Assembly: GCA_036504335.1 (NCBI GenBank) | Contig: DASXVJ010000023.1 | Coordinates: forward strand, 186,001-250,000 | Direction of reading: 5' to 3' | DNA: 64,000 bases | From: Fen-183 sp036504335 | GTDB taxonomy: Bacteria; Acidobacteriota; Thermoanaerobaculia; UBA5066 | Part shown: in pieces, positions 17,031 through 25,390 of the stretch | How positions within the stretch are numbered: position 1 is the first letter of the stretch | Layout: every line of letters begins with the position of its first letter | Position numbers and translations under genes: made by a program | The notes under the pieces: model-generated | What the model was told of the DNA's origin: nothing | The model's input: the letters and a program-made list of their open reading frames with translations, nothing else | Database searches by the model: none

Positions 17031-18898
17031 GGGGCGATCATCGCCTCCCAGACCGCGCGGGACATCTTCCGCGCCGCGGCGTTGACGCGCTCGCGGCCCG
17101 TTTCGTTCGCACCGAAGTCGTTCGCGAGGAGGACGAGGACGTACTCCCGCCCGTCCGGCAGGCGGACGACTGCGGCGTCGTGCTGGACGGACGAGATCGA
17201 GCCCGTCTTGTGCGCGACGACGGCGCCCGACTGCGGGTGCAGGCCGGCCGGAATCTCCTCGTTGAACGTCTGGCCGATCAGGATCTCCCAGGCCTTCGCC
17301 TTCGCGGCCGCCGAGAGCTTCGGCGTCCGGACGACGGCTTCCATGACGGCGCCCATCCCCGCGGCGTCCGTTTCGTTGTTCATGCCCTTCTCGAACGCCC
17401 TGGTGTCCTCGACGCAGCGCCGCACGTGGACGGTCGGCGCCCCGAGCGTGTCCGTGAACCTCTGGACCTCGGCGGGGCCGAGAAGCGTCAGGAGGATGTT
17501 CGTCGCGAGATTCGACGAGCGGACGATCATCTCCCGCGCGAGGAACTCGAGCGTGGCCGTCTTTCCGGCGCGCGCGACCGTCGGACCGTCGTTGTCCTCG
17601 AGGCCGATCGAGAACGGCGAGCCGTCCACGAGGCTCCTGAACTCGTTCTTCACGGGCAGCTCGTCCGCGAGCTTAAGCGACCCCTCGTCGACTCGCCGGA
17701 GCAGCTCGAGGAGGACGGGCGTCTTCATCGTGGACGCGGCGTGCATGACCAGAGAGGGATTCTGCGAAACCGAGAGACCCGTCGAGAGGTCTTTGAACCA
17801 GATGCCGAAGCGCGCCCCGCTGGCGCGAGAGATTTCTTCGAGTGTGGATTCGAGCCGGCGCACCTTCGCGGCGTCGAGACGCGCCCCGAAGCCCTCTTCA
17901 CCTTCTAAGAAAGTCTTCTCCTTCTCTTTCTTCAATCTCCTCGCGTACCGGAACAGAGGCTTCAGGAACGGGCTGTCGTAGGGCGTGATCTGCACGCCCG
18001 GCACGTTGTGCCGCGTGGATTGCAGCACGGTCCCGTCGCCGATCCACATGGCCTCGTGGTCGATCTTGTCCTCGGTGCCGAAGAAGAGGAGGTCGCCGGG
18101 CCGGAGCTTCTCGAACGCGACGGGTACGAGCTGCGGGTCCTGGAACGCCTGCTCGAAGCTGTTGCGCCGAAGGGTGACGCCGTGCTCCGAGAAGATCCGC
18201 GTCATGAGCCCCGAGCAGTCGAAGCCGAGAGGCGTCGTCCCGCCCCACGTGTAGGGCGCGCCGAGGAAGCGCTTGCCGAACGCGATCCAGTCGGAGGGGG
18301 ACTTGAGAGGAAGAGAAGACGAAGATTCTTTGAAAGGGAAGATGGAGACGTCGCGCGCGGCGACCCAGCCCCTGCGCCCGTCCGGAAGAAGCGCCCTCAC
18401 CCAGGAATACGCGCCGCTGGCCCCGCGCTCTTCACCTTCTAAGAAACCTCCGACTTCCAGCGTCACACCGACCGGAGCCGTGAGAAGCGGCTTCTGCTTC
18501 GTGAACGAGGGCGACGAATAGATGTGCGCGAAGGTCGAAGAAACACGTACCACTTTCGCATGCTGGGGTAGCGCCTGCGCGCCGTCATCTCGACGGATCG
18601 CCCGTTCAGGAATCCAAGCCACCTCCCCCGCGGCGGTCCTCACTTTCGCAAAGCCGGCCGCGTCCTCGAGGACCGTCACGCGGTCGCCCAGGATCGCCTG
18701 GTCGTCCACGCTCGACGTCTCGTCGGGTCTCACGAAGAGGTCCTGGACCGCCGCGACGACGATGGCCGTCTTCGCAGGTGCGGGTGTCGCGCCGGGAGAT
18801 GCGGAGAGAGAGTTTTCTTCGAATGAGAAGAGAAGAAGGGCCGCGGCGAGCGCGCGAATGGCGGAGGTGCGGCGAACGGGGTTTCCTTCGAGGCGCAT
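17027..18898 (-). CDS. SH3 - NlpC/P60 - class A beta-lactamase-like fusion protein
   Basis: An exported two-enzyme protein (623 aa from the ATG at 18898). A signal sequence is followed by bacterial SH3-like regions (about 35-190). An NlpC/P60 cysteine peptidase domain (about 200-330) has catalytic Cys in PLGFDCSGLM and His in KIDHEAMWIG. A serine hydrolase domain (about 345-623) has STMK, SSN and KTG motifs of class A beta-lactamases. NlpC/P60 enzymes cut gamma-D-Glu-diamino acid bonds in muropeptides. The second domain could be a beta-lactamase, DD-peptidase or esterase. An earlier in-frame ATG at 18955 would overlap the divergent gene. Four AT-rich segments (features at 17894, 18306, 18428, 18811) interrupt its GC-rich sequence. 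Confidence 0.85.
   Translation of the reverse strand: MRLEGNPVRRTSAIRALAAALLLFSFEENSLSASPGATPAPAKTAIVVAAVQDLFVRPDETSSVDDQAILGDRVTVLEDAAGFAKVRTAAGEVAWIPERAIRRDDGAQALPQHAKVVRVSSTFAHIYSSPSFTKQKPLLTAPVGVTLEVGGFLEGEERGASGAYSWVRALLPDGRRGWVAARDVSIFPFKESSSSLPLKSPSDWIAFGKRFLGAPYTWGGTTPLGFDCSGLMTRIFSEHGVTLRRNSFEQAFQDPQLVPVAFEKLRPGDLLFFGTEDKIDHEAMWIGDGTVLQSTRHNVPGVQITPYDSPFLKPLFRYARRLKKEKEKTFLEGEEGFGARLDAAKVRRLESTLEEISRASGARFGIWFKDLSTGLSVSQNPSLVMHAASTMKTPVLLELLRRVDEGSLKLADELPVKNEFRSLVDGSPFSIGLEDNDGPTVARAGKTATLEFLAREMIVRSSNLATNILLTLLGPAEVQRFTDTLGAPTVHVRRCVEDTRAFEKGMNNETDAAGMGAVMEAVVRTPKLSAAAKAKAWEILIGQTFNEEIPAGLHPQSGAVVAHKTGSISSVQHDAAVVRLPDGREYVLVLLANDFGANETGRERVNAAARKMSRAVWEAMIAP
17894..17918 (+). repeat. 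interspersed AT-rich element, copy 1 (core 17903-17912)
   Basis: Contains the exact core TTCTAAGAAA preceded by CTCTTCACC and followed by GTCTTC, then a pyrimidine tract to about 17935. It lies inside the NlpC/beta-lactamase fusion gene, where the minus strand reads FLEGEEG at the junction between the two enzyme domains. Confidence 0.65.
18306..18345 (-). repeat. interspersed AT-rich element, diverged copy (core-like 18326-18335)
   Basis: A purine-rich stretch ending in TTCTTTGAAA within the same fusion gene, coding PFKESSSSLPLKS between SH3 and NlpC regions. It is a variant of the TTCTAAGAAA core and is much poorer in GC than the surrounding codons. Confidence 0.4.
18428..18450 (+). repeat. 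interspersed AT-rich element, copy 2 (core 18437-18446)
   Basis: CTCTTCACC followed by the exact core TTCTAAGAAA, then CCTC. The minus-strand gene reads GFLEGEERG here, the same frame as copy 1, in the SH3 region of the fusion protein. Confidence 0.65.
18811..18838 (-). repeat. interspersed AT-rich element, diverged copy in a signal peptide
   Basis: AGTTTTCTTCGAATGAGAAG-type sequence within the signal peptide of the fusion protein, coding LLFSFEENS. It shares the TTTCTT/GAAGAG tracts but not the exact core, so its membership is tentative. Confidence 0.3.
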
Positions 18899-18923
18899 CC
18901 CGGGATTCCACCATAATCGCCGC

Positions 18924-20063
18924 ATGACGCAGCCCATTTCCCGCCGCGGACTCATTCTCTCTTCCGCCGCCGCAGCCGCCTCCTCCGCCCTCCCGGAAGC
19001 CCTGTTCGCGGAATCCCCGTCCCGTCCGTCTGCGGCCCCGGTCTCCCTGTCCTACCGCCCGCTCATCCTGAAGCTCGCGCACACGTGGACGATCGCCCGC
19101 GGCTCGTCGGACGAGAAAAAGAACGGGCTCCTCACGATCACGTCCGAGGGAGTGACGGGCTACGGCGAGGCCGCCGCGAACAAGCGCTGGGGCCAGAGCT
19201 GGGAGACGTCGGAGGCCGCGTACGCGAAGGTGGAAAAGGCCGTCGCCGGCCTGTCGCCGTGGGACCACCTGACGTGGCTCGAAAAGGCCGAGGCCGCCGC
19301 CGGGAACGACCACGAGGTCGTCGCGGCGCTCGACATCGCGCTCTGGGACTGGAAGGGCAAGCGGCTCGGGCGCCCGGTGCACCAGCTCCTCGGCGTGCCC
19401 GCGCACGGGATGCCGGTGACGACGTTTTCGATCGGCATCGACACGGCCGACGTCATGAAGCAGAAGACGAAGGAAGCGGCCGCGTTCCCGAAGCTCAAGA
19501 TCAAGATCGGCCTTCCGAGCGACGAGGAGAACATCGCGGCGATCCGCTCGGTCTCGAGCCAGGCGCTCACGGTGGACGCGAACGAGGGCTGGGCGACGGT
19601 CGACGAGGCCCGCAGGAAGATCCTCTGGCTGAACGGCGTCAAGCCGCTCTACCTCGAGCAGCCGATGCCGGCCGCGCTGGACGCCGAGATGGTGAAGCTC
19701 AAGGGCCTCGCGGCGTACCCCGTCCTCGGCGACGAAGGGGTCCTGACGGCGGCGGACGTCGCGAAGAAGGCGGGCCTCTTCGACGGCGTCGTCGTGAAGC
19801 TCGCGAAGGCGGGCGGCATCACGCGCTCGTGGGAACAGGTCGTCGTCGCGCGCGCCGTGGGCCTGAAGACGATGTGCGGCTGCATGATCGAGTCCTCCGT
19901 CGGGATCGCCGCGGGCCTCGCGCTGGGCCCGCTCTTCGACTGGCTGGACCTCGACGGGAACCTCCTGCTCGCGAAAGACCCGTTCACGGGGCTCCGGATC
20001 GACAAGGGCGTCTGGGCGATGCCGGAAGGCCCGGGCCTCGGCGTGACGCCGGTTCAGGCCTAG
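18924..20063 (+). CDS. Tat-exported L-Ala-D/L-Glu-type dipeptide epimerase (enolase superfamily)
   Basis: An enolase-superfamily enzyme of 379 aa that likely epimerises dipeptides such as L-Ala-D-Glu from murein. The MLE-subgroup catalytic set is visible: KLKIKIG (KxK base), VDANEGW, LYLEQPMP and LGDEGV metal ligands, and the second lysine in VVKLAKAGG. The N-terminus MTQPISRRGLILSSAAAAA is a Tat signal (SRRGLIL), which is unusual for this normally cytoplasmic family. The start at 18924 is favoured because it begins the Tat signal; the frame is open further upstream. It is divergent from the NlpC/beta-lactamase fusion, with about 25 bp between starts. Confidence 0.85.
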   Translation: MTQPISRRGLILSSAAAAASSALPEALFAESPSRPSAAPVSLSYRPLILKLAHTWTIARGSSDEKKNGLLTITSEGVTGYGEAAANKRWGQSWETSEAAYAKVEKAVAGLSPWDHLTWLEKAEAAAGNDHEVVAALDIALWDWKGKRLGRPVHQLLGVPAHGMPVTTFSIGIDTADVMKQKTKEAAAFPKLKIKIGLPSDEENIAAIRSVSSQALTVDANEGWATVDEARRKILWLNGVKPLYLEQPMPAALDAEMVKLKGLAAYPVLGDEGVLTAADVAKKAGLFDGVVVKLAKAGGITRSWEQVVVARAVGLKTMCGCMIESSVGIAAGLALGPLFDWLDLDGNLLLAKDPFTGLRIDKGVWAMPEGPGLGVTPVQA

Positions 20064-20959
20064 GCGGGGAGAACCAGCCGCGGCCGTTCGCCCGAGCGCG
20101 TGCGGCCGCGCGACTTGAGGAGGGCCTGGTCGGCGCGCGCGATCGTCTTCTCGAGGGCCTCGCCGTCCTCCCGCGCCGCCCAGCCCATGGAGAACGGGAC
20201 GATCAGCTCGCGGTCGGCCGTGGCCTGGAGGCGCCGGGCCGCGAACTCCGTCGCCGCCGCGTCGGCCCCGTCGAGCAGGAGGAGGAACTCGTCGCCGCCC
20301 ATACGGACGGCCGTTTCCTCGGCGCGCGTCTGGCGCATGAGGAACCTGGCGACGCGGTTCAGGACGGCGTCGCCCGCCTCGTGGCCGAACTCGTCGTTGT
20401 ACTGCTTGAAGTAGTCGAGGTCGACCATGATGCAGCCCCACGCACCCGAGAAGGACGGATGGGAGCCGCTCGCGTGTCGGCGCTCGAACTCGTTCAGGTA
20501 CCGCCGGTTGAAGCAGCCCGTGAGCGGGTCGCGCAGGCTCTGGTCGAGGAGGCGCTGCTCGAGGAGCTTGCGGTCCGTGATGTCGATCAGGATGCCGTGA
20601 AAGAAGACCTCGCCGGTCGCGGGGTCCTTCGCGCACGTGGCCGAATCGATGACGGTGCGAACCTCGCCTCCGGCGCGGCGGATCTCCATCTCGAAGTCGC
20701 GGACCACGCCCTCCCGGTGGAGGATCTCGAGCTCGGCCTCGCGGCGCGCGACGTCGACGACGAGGTCCGCGGCCCTGCAGGCCCTGAGCGCGTCGAGCGA
20801 CGACACGCCGAACATCGCGAGAAACGCGCGGTTCGCGTCGAGAACGTGTCCGTCGCGGTCCGTGACGTAGATCCCCTCGCGGAGATCCCGGACGAGGCCG
20901 CGCAGCGTCTCGGCGTCGTCGAGACGGGAAAGCCTGCTGGGCATGATGGGCGGGCGCAT
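20060..20959 (-). CDS. PAS-GGDEF diguanylate cyclase
   Basis: A soluble signalling protein of 299 aa with an N-terminal PAS domain (LREGIYVTDRDGHVLDANRAFL, about residues 20-130) and a C-terminal GGDEF domain with intact active site MGGDEFLLLL. It should make cyclic di-GMP from two GTP. The usual inhibitory RxxD before GGDEF is not canonical (RAEE). Two close starts exist, ATG at 20959 and at 20944; the upstream one is used here and the choice is uncertain. The gene is convergent with the dipeptide epimerase (4-bp overlap at the stops). Confidence 0.85.
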   Translation of the reverse strand: MRPPIMPSRLSRLDDAETLRGLVRDLREGIYVTDRDGHVLDANRAFLAMFGVSSLDALRACRAADLVVDVARREAELEILHREGVVRDFEMEIRRAGGEVRTVIDSATCAKDPATGEVFFHGILIDITDRKLLEQRLLDQSLRDPLTGCFNRRYLNEFERRHASGSHPSFSGAWGCIMVDLDYFKQYNDEFGHEAGDAVLNRVARFLMRQTRAEETAVRMGGDEFLLLLDGADAAATEFAARRLQATADRELIVPFSMGWAAREDGEALEKTIARADQALLKSRGRTRSGERPRLVLPA

Positions 20960-20984
20960 CCTATAAGAGACCGCCCCTCGGAAA

Positions 20985-22646
20985 TCAATCCCTTCCGGAA
21001 AGGCCCTTTTTTCGCAGGAACTCGGACATTTCGAGTCCGCGGCGGATGACGTCGTTCCACGGAAAGAGGGCGCCCGGGTCGTCCTTGCGATCCGGAGCGA
21101 TGTGCTCATGGCCGGCGATCCAGGGTGCGGGGATGTCGAACATCGCCGTCAGGACGCCAACGAGGCGGACGACCGTCTCGATCTGCGCCGGCGAGAACGG
21201 GACCTTGTTCCCGTCGCCGGTGATTTCCACGCCGACCGACGTCCGGTTCAGCGCGAGGCGGCCGTGGAGCGTCGAGGGCCCCGCGTGCCAGGACCGGTGC
21301 TCGAGCGAGACGAACTGGTAGAGGCGGCCGTCGCGCCCGACGAGGAAGTGGGAGGACACGCGGCTCTCGGGCTTCTGGAAGAGCGCGATGCACTCCTCGT
21401 CCGTGGCCTGTGACGTGTGGTGGAGGATGAGCGCGGAGATCGGCTCGATCTTCGACGGCCGGAACCCTTCCCACCACGAGTTCGGCATCGGGATCAGGCA
21501 CGCGTCGCGCGTCTCGCCGCCCGCGAGCGCCCACGCGTCCCAGAAGCGCCGGTCCGTGTCGCGCCAGACGCGGACGAGGTTCGACGGCTGCGCCGCCGCG
21601 CGCGCCTCGGCGAGCGTCGTCTCCATGCGGGGGACGGCCGGACGCAGCGCGGGAACGGCGGGCGGCTCGGGCGGGAGCGCGACGTCCGGAAGCGTCTCGG
21701 ACCACGCGTTCACGACCGCCGCGGCGATCTCGCCCATCGCGCGCGTCGCCTGTGCGGTCGCGCCCTTCTCGTCCGGGATGCGATCGGCGAACGCGACGAG
21801 GACGAACCGGCCCTTCTTCGTCGTGAGGATGCCCGAGTCGTTGCGGACGCCGCCGTAGCTGCCTGTCTTGCCGGCCCAGGTCGAGCTCTTTTCGTCGAGG
21901 AGCAGGCGGGGCAGCCGGTCGCGCGTGTGCTGGACGGCAAGGAGCTTCGCGACGACGCGGTCGGAGGCGGGGTCGAGGAGCGTGCGCGTCGCGACGCGGC
22001 GGTAATACTCGGCGGTCGCGTTCGGCGTCATGACGCCGAGCGGCGCCCATTTTCCCTCGCCCTTCCCGAGGTCCGGGATGCGGCCGACGAGGCGGATGTC
22101 CGGAAGGCCGAGCTTCGCCATGCGCGCGTTCACGGCGTCCGCGCCGAAGAGGTCGATGAAATGGTTTGCGGACGTGTTGTCGGAGATCGCGACCATGAGC
22201 GAGAGGAGATCGCGGTTCGTGGGCGTGAGGCCGGGGTCGAATTCGTCGAGCATCCCGGAGCCCGCGGCGAGGCTCTTCGCGGAGAGCTTCCAGCGGTCGG
22301 TCAGGTCCAGCGTGCCTTCGGCCTCGCGCGCGGCGGCCTCGGCGAGGAGGGCGATCTTGATGACGCTCGCGGCCTCGAAGGGCTCGGCCGCGTTCAGCTC
22401 GAAGCGGCGCCCGCTCTCGACGTGCAGGGCGACGATCCCCATGTGCGCCCCGCTGCCCGCCGCGAGCTTCGCGACGCGGCGGGCGAGGGGCGCGTCCGCG
22501 GGCATCACGTGCAGCGACGCCGGGATCGTCGTGCAGGAGGAGAGAGAGAAGAGGATGCTGCTCAGGAGGAGAGAATGAAGAAGAAGAGGAGAGGAGGAAG
22601 AAGAGCTTCTTAGAAAGTGAAGAGGGGAGGGGACCCGCCGTTGCAT
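20985..22646 (-). CDS. class A beta-lactamase-like - N-acetylmuramoyl-L-alanine amidase fusion lipoprotein
   Basis: A 553-aa predicted lipoprotein joining two cell-wall enzymes. From the ATG at 22646, a Ser/Leu-rich signal ends in the lipobox LSSC. A class A beta-lactamase-like domain (about 50-330) has SVIK, SDN (ISDNTSANHF) and KTG (AGKTGSYGG). An Amidase_2 domain (about 390-540) has zinc ligands in LILHHTS, HAGPST and the KDDPG loop, and should remove the peptide from MurNAc. An alternative start at 22706 would add MKIFLEGECAW but put the signal sequence inside the protein. Two AT-rich elements lie at its 5' end. With the NlpC fusion at 17 kb it forms a pair of beta-lactamase/murein-hydrolase chimeras. 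Confidence 0.87.
   Translation of the reverse strand: MQRRVPSPLHFLRSSSSSSPLLLHSLLLSSILFSLSSCTTIPASLHVMPADAPLARRVAKLAAGSGAHMGIVALHVESGRRFELNAAEPFEAASVIKIALLAEAAAREAEGTLDLTDRWKLSAKSLAAGSGMLDEFDPGLTPTNRDLLSLMVAISDNTSANHFIDLFGADAVNARMAKLGLPDIRLVGRIPDLGKGEGKWAPLGVMTPNATAEYYRRVATRTLLDPASDRVVAKLLAVQHTRDRLPRLLLDEKSSTWAGKTGSYGGVRNDSGILTTKKGRFVLVAFADRIPDEKGATAQATRAMGEIAAAVVNAWSETLPDVALPPEPPAVPALRPAVPRMETTLAEARAAAQPSNLVRVWRDTDRRFWDAWALAGGETRDACLIPMPNSWWEGFRPSKIEPISALILHHTSQATDEECIALFQKPESRVSSHFLVGRDGRLYQFVSLEHRSWHAGPSTLHGRLALNRTSVGVEITGDGNKVPFSPAQIETVVRLVGVLTAMFDIPAPWIAGHEHIAPDRKDDPGALFPWNDVIRRGLEMSEFLRKKGLSGRD
22603..22625 (-). repeat. interspersed AT-rich element, near-exact copy (core 22607-22616)
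   Basis: TTCTTAGAAA (one central change from the core complement) followed by GTGAAGAGG, next to a long purine tract on its left. The amidase fusion gene reads LHFLRSSSSS here, a different frame from the FLEGEE copies. Confidence 0.55.
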
Positions 22647-22682
22647 CGGGGGCCACCCGCGCCGCTGCTGCTGCCATGCACA

Positions 22683-22704
22683 TTCACCTTCTAAGAAAAT
22701 CTTC
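22683..22704 (+). repeat. interspersed AT-rich element, copy 3 (core 22689-22698)
   Basis: TTCACC, the exact core TTCTAAGAAA, then ATCTTC and a pyrimidine tract. It lies in the region between the amidase fusion gene and the divergent DUF5009 gene, so it may be intergenic or encode a MKIFLEGE N-terminus if the longer start is used. Confidence 0.65.
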
Positions 22705-22777
22705 ATCTCTCTCTTCTCCCCGTCCCCCGTTCTAACATGCGGTCATCGAGAAGGAGCAGCGTCTCGCAGCCCTCGAC

Positions 22778-23863
22778 ATGTTCCGCGGCCTGACGGTCGT
22801 CGGGATGGTGTTCGTGAACAACCCCGGCGACTGGGGACATCTGTACGGACCGTTCGACCACGCCGAGTGGCACGGCTGGACGCCGACGGACCTCATCTTT
22901 CCGTGGTTCCTCTTCATCGTCGGCGTGGCGGGCGTGTTCTCGCTCGAGAAGCGCATGGCGCAGGGCGCCGATCGCCGCGAGCTCGCGCGGCACGCGTTCC
23001 GGCGCGGAATGACGATCGTCCTCGTCGGATGGCTCATGGCGTTCTTTCCGTTCGTGCCGTTCCTCGAGCGCCTCGCGCGGCTGCGCATCCCGGGCGTCCT
23101 CCCGCGCATCGGGCTCACGTACGTCCTCGGCACGTGGATCCTGCTCGCCGTCTGGAAGCGGCGCTGGGCGGGCGTGGCGGCGGCCGTCACGGTCCTCCTC
23201 GCGCTTCACACGTGGATCCTCCTCGGGACGGGCTACGACCTGACGCCCGCCGGCAACGTCCAGCGCGCCGTCGACCTCGCCGTCCTGAAGGGCCACCTCT
23301 GGAAGAACGCGCAGGGCTGGGACCCCGAGGGGCTCGTCTCGACGCTGACCGCGATCGCGACGATGCTCACGGGGACGCTGACCGGCTTTCTCCTGAAAGG
23401 CGACGCGACGGTGAGGGAGAAAGTCTCGCGGCTCTTCGCGTGGGGCGCGTTCGCGACGGCCGCCGGGACATTCTGGAGCCGTTCGCTCCCGGTCAACAAG
23501 AACCTCTGGACGGGCTCGTACGTCGTCTTCACGTCCGGCGCCGCCCTTCTCACGCTTTGCCTTTGCGTCCTCGTGATCGACGTTCTCGGCTGGAAGAAGC
23601 CGTTCGCGCCATTTTTCACGTTCGGCACCAACCCTCTTCTCGTCTTCGTCCTCTCGGGCCTTCTCGCCAAGACGATGGGCCTGATCAAGGCGCCGGACGC
23701 GGCGGGAAAGGCGATCAGCCTCCACACGTGGCTCTACCGCGCGGGCTTCTCGTGGATCGCGGACCCCACGCTCCGCTCGCACGCGTTCGCGCTCGTCACG
23801 ATCCTCGTCTGGTGGGCCGTCCTCCGCGTCTTCGAGAAGCGGGGCTGGTTCTGGAAGATCTGA
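22778..23863 (+). CDS. DUF5009/HGSNAT-like membrane acyltransferase
   Basis: A membrane protein of about 361 aa with roughly ten helices. The start MFRGLTVVGMVFVNNPGDW, followed by HAEWHGWTPTDLIFPWFLF, is diagnostic of the heparan-alpha-glucosaminide N-acetyltransferase-like family that acetylates amino sugars using cytoplasmic acetyl-CoA. The family N-terminus (EKEQRLAALD before MFRG) is encoded immediately upstream from 22745, but no ATG, GTG or TTG precedes it in frame before the stop at 22733; only ATC or GTC codons do. The true start may therefore be an unusual codon. Location next to murein enzymes suggests an amino-sugar substrate. Confidence 0.85.
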   Translation: MFRGLTVVGMVFVNNPGDWGHLYGPFDHAEWHGWTPTDLIFPWFLFIVGVAGVFSLEKRMAQGADRRELARHAFRRGMTIVLVGWLMAFFPFVPFLERLARLRIPGVLPRIGLTYVLGTWILLAVWKRRWAGVAAAVTVLLALHTWILLGTGYDLTPAGNVQRAVDLAVLKGHLWKNAQGWDPEGLVSTLTAIATMLTGTLTGFLLKGDATVREKVSRLFAWGAFATAAGTFWSRSLPVNKNLWTGSYVVFTSGAALLTLCLCVLVIDVLGWKKPFAPFFTFGTNPLLVFVLSGLLAKTMGLIKAPDAAGKAISLHTWLYRAGFSWIADPTLRSHAFALVTILVWWAVLRVFEKRGWFWKI

Positions 23864-23877
23864 AGGGCGATCCGGAT

Positions 23878-24675
23878 ATGATGCGCCGAGCTTCACTCAG
23901 GGGGTTCCGGACGAACGCGAACGGGCTCGTGATCGCGCTCCTTCTGGCCGCGCCTCTGTCCGCAGAGACGCCGGGCTCTGCCCCCGCGCCGAGGGGTCCC
24001 CTCACCGCGACGTCCAACCTCATGGTCGAGCAGGAGGTTTCGGTCACGACGCGCGTGAGCGGAGTCGTCGACAGCATCGCCGCCGACCGCGGCGAGCCCG
24101 TCAAGAAAGGCCAGGCGCTCGCCGTCCTCGACCAGCGGGAATTCGTGCTGGACCGGCAGGCGGCCGAGGAAACGCTCCGTGTGTCCCGGGCGGACCTGGA
24201 CCGTTTCGAGGAGCTTTCCCGCCTGGGCCTCGCGAGCAAGGCCGAGCTCGAGCAGAAGAAATCGCGTTTCGAGCTGGCCGCCGTCGAGGTCGAGCGGGCG
24301 AAGCTCGTGATCGACCGCTCCGTGATCCGGGCCCCCTTCGACGGAATCGTCGCGGACCGATGGGTCCGCGCCGGCGAGAAGGTCCTCCTCGATGAGCACA
24401 AGCCGCTCTTCAAGGTCATGGCGCTCGAGCCGCTCCTCGCGCGCGCCTACCTTCCGACCGCCGCGCTGGGGTCGGTCCGGGTGAACGACGAGGTGGTCGT
24501 CTCGTCGACGGAATTCCCGAACGTCCGTGCGGCGGGGCGGGTTTCCTTCGTGAGCCCCGTCGTCGATCCCGCGAGCGGAACGATCCAGGTCCTCGTCCGG
24601 GTGCCGCGCGACGCGAAGAAAGTGCTGCGGCCCGGACTCGGCGTGAAGCTCGTGTTCGCGCCCTCCGCGCGCTGA
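23878..24675 (+). CDS. HlyD/RND-type periplasmic adaptor protein
   Basis: A 265-aa membrane fusion protein that would bridge inner-membrane and outer-membrane export components. A signal peptide ends near PLSAET. The lipoyl-like half-motifs are VSGVVDSIAADRGEPVKKGQ and VIRAPFDGIVADRWVRAGEK, flanking a short coiled-coil hairpin (about 90-145), and a beta-barrel domain follows. No transporter ATPase or RND pump lies next to it. Its 3' end is 10 bp from the histidine kinase gene, so it is probably cotranscribed with the two-component pair and may serve the peptide locus downstream. Confidence 0.85.
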   Translation: MMRRASLRGFRTNANGLVIALLLAAPLSAETPGSAPAPRGPLTATSNLMVEQEVSVTTRVSGVVDSIAADRGEPVKKGQALAVLDQREFVLDRQAAEETLRVSRADLDRFEELSRLGLASKAELEQKKSRFELAAVEVERAKLVIDRSVIRAPFDGIVADRWVRAGEKVLLDEHKPLFKVMALEPLLARAYLPTAALGSVRVNDEVVVSSTEFPNVRAAGRVSFVSPVVDPASGTIQVLVRVPRDAKKVLRPGLGVKLVFAPSAR

Positions 24676-24685
24676 GGGTTCCGCG

Positions 24686-25390
24686 ATGCCGGCGCGTCCC
24701 CGCCCCTCGAAGAGGCGCCTCAAGTCCACGATGGACTCGGTCCTCCTGCACGACATGCGAAACATGGGCTTCCGCCTCGGCCTCGTGCTCGAGAACCTCG
24801 AGGAGCATTTCGGCGACCCGGACTTCAAGCGCAGCGTCGTCGAGCTCCTCGAGGGGACCCGGGAAAGGCTCGACGCGATGGTGAGCCGCTGGACGGCGCA
24901 CGCGGACTCGATCCTCATCAAGGTGGAAGTCGACGTGAACGACCTCGTTCGCGAGGTCCTCCGGGTGGCGCACGTCCGCGGCGCGCGCGGACAGGCGCCG
25001 CCACACGTGACGGCCGAGCTGACGCCTCTCCCGCTCGTCTGGGGGGACCCGCACTACCTGAAGGATGCGCTCCTCTCGGTCGTGCAGAACGCGCTCGAAG
25101 CCGTCGCTCCCGAGGGCGGGCGCGTCGTCGTGCGCACGTACGAGGAGCGCCGCGGCCGCAAGCGCATGGTCGTCGTCGAGATCGAGGACGACGGCCCCGG
25201 GATGAGCGAGGAGTTCACCCGGGACCAGCTCTTCCGTCCGTTCCAGACGACGAAGCCGCAGGGCGTCGGTCTCGGCCTCTACACGAGCAGCCAGATCCTG
25301 CTCTTCCACAGGGGCGATCTCGTCGTGAAGAGCCGGCCGGGCGCGGGAACCCTCGTGCGGGCGATTCTGTCCGTCGAAAGCGCGTCGTGA
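24686..25390 (+). CDS. soluble sensor histidine kinase
   Basis: A compact histidine kinase of 234 aa without membrane segments or a sensor domain. The phosphoacceptor region is LLHDMRNMGFRL (His about residue 22). The GHKL ATPase has the N box QNALEAV, G1 EDDGPGMS and G2 GVGLGLYTS. The layout resembles the C-terminal half of PrsK-type kinases that pair with NtrC-like regulators. It ends in a 4-bp overlap with the sigma-54 activator gene, so the two form a two-component system. Signal input must come from a partner protein. Confidence 0.9.
   Translation: MPARPRPSKRRLKSTMDSVLLHDMRNMGFRLGLVLENLEEHFGDPDFKRSVVELLEGTRERLDAMVSRWTAHADSILIKVEVDVNDLVREVLRVAHVRGARGQAPPHVTAELTPLPLVWGDPHYLKDALLSVVQNALEAVAPEGGRVVVRTYEERRGRKRMVVVEIEDDGPGMSEEFTRDQLFRPFQTTKPQGVGLGLYTSSQILLFHRGDLVVKSRPGAGTLVRAILSVESAS

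Noticed and set aside
18899..18955. Upstream ATG at 18955 for the NlpC/beta-lactamase fusion
   Set aside because: It adds 19 residues before the signal sequence and overlaps the divergent epimerase start.
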